A DNA stretch of 64,000 nt from NCBI GenBank assembly GCA_963169325.1, contig CAUJEY010000190.1:1-64000 (forward strand). The letters run 5' to 3'. This DNA comes from Bacteroidota bacterium. GTDB lineage: Bacteria > Bacteroidota > Bacteroidia > Chitinophagales > Saprospiraceae. Below the pieces are notes generated by a model. That model was given only the letters and a program-made list of their open reading frames with translations, had not been told where the DNA came from and made no database searches. Positions 61,832-64,000 of the stretch are shown one piece after another. Made by a program: the position numbers and the translations under genes. Position 1 is the stretch's first letter, and each line of letters starts with the position of its first letter.

Positions 61832-62710
61832 ATGAAAAATGCCGTAGGCAAATTGTGTATATTTTTTTTGATGGTGATTGAGCTGGCTTTATGGACGGAA
61901 TCTTTTGCTCAACCAGAAAAATGTTTTGGCGCGTGTTGGGGTCTGACGCAGGTGCAACCGGCATACCGCATCAGTATTGAGGCAATAAAAGTCAATAATG
62001 GAGTGGATGCCGTTGGTGCATTTACGCAGCTGATGATCGGAGACGCGCCCATGCGCTGGATACCGGGCCACTATGCTGAAGATATCCGTAGCTTCATCCA
62101 GAGTCTGGCCCAAAAAGAGATCGCTTTTGTGGACATCCAGCAGTATTCGGGGGGCGGTTACCGCTTGATAGGTCGGTTTTATGATCAGCGCTGCGTAGGA
62201 GGTATACTGATCGATCCATGTAATCTGGCGAACAGAGACAAACCGCTTCGAAAAATGAAAACCAACCGCGACCAGAAGCGAAGAAATGAAGGGTGTGAAT
62301 GGGCGACAGGCAAAAAACCGCTGAGGAAGATGAAAACGAATCGAGATCGGGAAAACGAGGGCTGTGAATGGGCTAAAGGTGGCAAACCCCGGAAGAAGAT
62401 GAGAACCAATCGCGACCGGGATAATGAAGGCTGTGAATGGGCTAAGGACAAAAAATCCCTGAAAAAAACGAAGACCAACCGCGACCGGGACAACGAAGGC
62501 TGTGAATGGGCTAAAGGCAAAAAATCCCTGAAAAAAACGAAGACCAACCGCAATCGGGACAACAAAGGGTGCTCCGAAACATTAGGAAAAAAGAAACGAA
62601 AAACCAAGCCCTCTCAGCAAAAGTCATCGGGATGTGATTTGGCAAAACCGGGAGGCAAAGGCAAATATGGAGGAAGGCGGAGGCCGGAAAAATCTCCATG
62701 TTATGATTGA
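61832..62710 (+). CDS. Secreted basic repeat protein with one Cys per 23-aa unit
   Basis: I do not recognise this 292-aa protein. It has a signal peptide (about 1-26, ending TESFAQ). Residues 27-130 form a unique domain (CFGACWGLTQVQPAYRISIE, FVDIQQYSGGGYRLIGRFYD). From about 133 there are five units of about 23 residues with the core TNRDRDNEGCEWAKGKKSLKK. Each has one Cys and Trp (the last lacks Trp) and many Lys/Arg; units 2-4 are closest to one another. The end is Lys/Arg/Pro-rich with two further Cys. Such a tail could bind acidic polymers. The barrel gene follows after 66 bp. Confidence 0.8.
   Translation: MKNAVGKLCIFFLMVIELALWTESFAQPEKCFGACWGLTQVQPAYRISIEAIKVNNGVDAVGAFTQLMIGDAPMRWIPGHYAEDIRSFIQSLAQKEIAFVDIQQYSGGGYRLIGRFYDQRCVGGILIDPCNLANRDKPLRKMKTNRDQKRRNEGCEWATGKKPLRKMKTNRDRENEGCEWAKGGKPRKKMRTNRDRDNEGCEWAKDKKSLKKTKTNRDRDNEGCEWAKGKKSLKKTKTNRNRDNKGCSETLGKKKRKTKPSQQKSSGCDLAKPGGKGKYGGRRRPEKSPCYD
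62235..62580. repeat. 69-bp coding tandem repeat (about 5 copies)
   Basis: The units encode the 23-residue repeat in the protein above. The first has an extra two codons; the third and fourth are nearly identical in DNA, which implies recent expansion. Confidence 0.85.
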
Positions 62711-62776
62711 AAAGACCTAAGGTTGATATAAAACCCCGAAAAAAGCTAATCGCACCATTTTTGAAACTCAAATTCT

Positions 62777-63589
62777 ATGTTTATGCGTCACTTGACTCTA
62801 ACCTTGTTGCTTTCTATCTTTTTTACTGCCGCCGCTGTGGGACAACGCGGCAGAAATGATAAGTTTCCACTTGAGGAGGGGGCTCTCCATCTCACGATTA
62901 AGGGTGGGGTTCAGAAAGGCCGTACTGGTCCTCAAATCACCAACATCAAACCCAGCATCATTTCAGATGATTTTGATCCGGCAACCTACGAAACAACCGA
63001 ACTGCAAAATGTAGGATATGTCTTTGGCGCGTCTTTTTATTATCGTTTCAACGGGTGGCTCTCTATGGAGGTTGATTTTCTGTTAGCTAACAACAAAGGG
63101 GGGTATAAATATAGCGACATCAAAGAACTGAACTACGATCTGACCTTAAATTATCGGTACTTTAATATGGTTGCCGGCCCCAAAATTTATCCTTTTGGCT
63201 TCGCTGATCGTATCACCGGAACTGGGCTCCACGGTATTTTTTTTCGTCCGGGCATTTACGGGAGTTTCAATGTCTTTAATAAGGAGCAAAAGAACTTAAC
63301 CTATTCGCATACGCCTGAGAGTTTGTACGGCCCTTCTGAGTATATAGAGGAGGAACTACGAAAATTAGTGATAGGCCAAAACAACTGGGGCTGGATGGCC
63401 GCTGCCGGATACGAGTGGAGGCCAAGCGAGGCTTTCGGGGTGACCTTTGAGGCGGGCTATTTTCATGGATTTAACGATGTGATTACCATTAAACCACAGT
63501 CCCACGGTTTTAGAAGCAAAATAGCGAATCATGTTCGGTCATTTCAATTTACTGTCGGCCTCGCTTTCCCACTGAGTAACAGCTTATAA
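62777..63589 (+). CDS. PorT-like outer-membrane beta-barrel protein
   Basis: The 270-aa product (ATG 62777; ATG 62783 is also possible) has a signal peptide (LTLLLSIFFTAAAVGQ). It shows alternating strands typical of a small barrel: GYVFGASFYYRFNGWLSMEV, LTLNYRYFNMVAGPKIYP, GIFFRPGIYGSFNVF and WGWMAAAGYEWRPSEAFGVT, ending FQFTVGLAFPLSNSL. It belongs to the PorT/opacity-like barrels of Bacteroidota. It probably sits in the outer membrane beside the exported repeat protein and the truncated secreted protein. Confidence 0.82.
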   Translation: MFMRHLTLTLLLSIFFTAAAVGQRGRNDKFPLEEGALHLTIKGGVQKGRTGPQITNIKPSIISDDFDPATYETTELQNVGYVFGASFYYRFNGWLSMEVDFLLANNKGGYKYSDIKELNYDLTLNYRYFNMVAGPKIYPFGFADRITGTGLHGIFFRPGIYGSFNVFNKEQKNLTYSHTPESLYGPSEYIEEELRKLVIGQNNWGWMAAAGYEWRPSEAFGVTFEAGYFHGFNDVITIKPQSHGFRSKIANHVRSFQFTVGLAFPLSNSL

Positions 63590-63601
63590 ATCAATATTCC
63601 T

Positions 63602-64000
63602 ATGTTCAGATATAAAGCAACAATTGCAGTATTGCTATGCTGCTTTTTGCAGGCAACGGCACAGCAAACTTACCCAGGTGGCGTACCCGGCCAGATCGCT
63701 TGGTGCGTTTCAGAAAACCAATCTGATAAGGTAGCTTTGAAGCGCATATACCCCAATGGCGCAGAAGAGGTGGTTGCCGTCAACGGCCAAACGTCGGAAG
63801 CGCCATACGCCCAGTTCAACTTCAATGCCGCCACGCGCTTTGACGGAAAGCAGGAGCCCATTCGCCTGTCTTTGGGTCAAGGCGCGCTGAACAAGATAAG
63901 CATCTTTACAGTATTCCTCCCAGCTGACGATTTGGAGGAACAATGCCTGTGGCAATTGGAGCGAAACAGCCGCAATGACCTCATGCTTACCACCCAACGG
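63602..64000 (+). CDS. Secreted protein, N-terminal part (runs off the window)
   Basis: The first 133 codons are present, from ATG 63602; the 3' end is beyond the window. A signal peptide (YKATIAVLLCCFLQATAQ) is followed by TYPGGVPGQIAWCVSEN, then NFNAATRFDGKQEPIRLSLG and ISIFTVFLPADDLEEQCLWQ. This pattern is seen in large exported Bacteroidota proteins with a lectin-like N-terminal domain and often a T9SS tail; the tail cannot be checked here. Twelve bases separate it from the barrel gene, so the two probably form one operon. Confidence 0.75.
   Translation, partial: MFRYKATIAVLLCCFLQATAQQTYPGGVPGQIAWCVSENQSDKVALKRIYPNGAEEVVAVNGQTSEAPYAQFNFNAATRFDGKQEPIRLSLGQGALNKISIFTVFLPADDLEEQCLWQLERNSRNDLMLTTQR

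Overview
The window looks like a chromosomal stretch of a Bacteroidota bacterium, most likely a Saprospiria-type lineage (inference). Pointers are a type IX secretion C-terminal tail on a secreted glycosidase, promoters of the TAnnTTTG type, starts without clear Shine-Dalgarno sequences, DUF4252 and ECF-sigma modules, a PorT-like barrel, and planctomycete-type DUF1501/DUF1549/DUF1553 proteins that also occur in large-genome Bacteroidota. No rRNA, tRNA, CRISPR array, integrase or transposase was recognised.

Region 1 (400-19931, all minus strand) is a nearly complete extracellular contractile injection system (eCIS; Afp/PVC/MAC family). In transcription order it encodes a DUF4255/Pvc16-like terminator, sheath, three tube paralogues, a 56-aa DUF5908 protein with a GTG start, a LysM spike adapter, a VgrG-like spike, a 66-aa helical protein, a gp25 wedge protein, a PAAR-like tip candidate, baseplate J, a short fibre candidate, a Pvc12-like baseplate protein and the tape measure. 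No AAA+ ATPase (Pvc15) is seen. Two parts are unusual: gp25 is fused to three beta-type repeats resembling DUF7452, and the fibre candidate ends in a Peptidase_G2-like chaperone domain and is a mosaic in base composition. A NarL-type response regulator and its sensor kinase (20050-21559) lie just upstream on the same strand.

Region 2 (21644-26231) holds an ECF sigma factor, a translationally coupled single-pass membrane protein with a periplasmic TPR-like part, and a divergent secreted TPR-CHAT protease candidate. Region 3 (26247-39987) is a planctomycete-type gene set (cytochrome-DUF1549-DUF1553, DUF1501, NHL propeller, chitobiase-like and DUF2231-cytochrome proteins) divergent from an ASPIC/VCBS lipoprotein and a GH30-like glycosidase.

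Region 4 (40336-57725) is mixed. It has a TIR-coiled coil-TM-FGE protein whose C-terminus looks like a diversity-generating-retroelement (DGR) variable region, a glyoxalase-fold protein, aceE, an acyltransferase, a four-helix-bundle pseudogene between inverted heptamer arrays, an ARPP-1 lipoprotein, a second ECF sigma/anti-sigma-like pair with two DUF4252 proteins, a DksA-like protein, a fused-E1 2-oxoacid dehydrogenase, a hemerythrin-like protein and a BatA/VWA protein. Region 5 (57872-64000) has a relict VCBS 3' end, a second secreted TPR-CHAT protein, a basic cysteine-containing repeat protein, an outer-membrane barrel and a truncated secreted protein.

A theme across the window is that many intergenic gaps hold long inverted repeats, several with arms that are themselves tandem arrays of 7- to 23-bp words. 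One of these word families also sits in frame inside a coding sequence.
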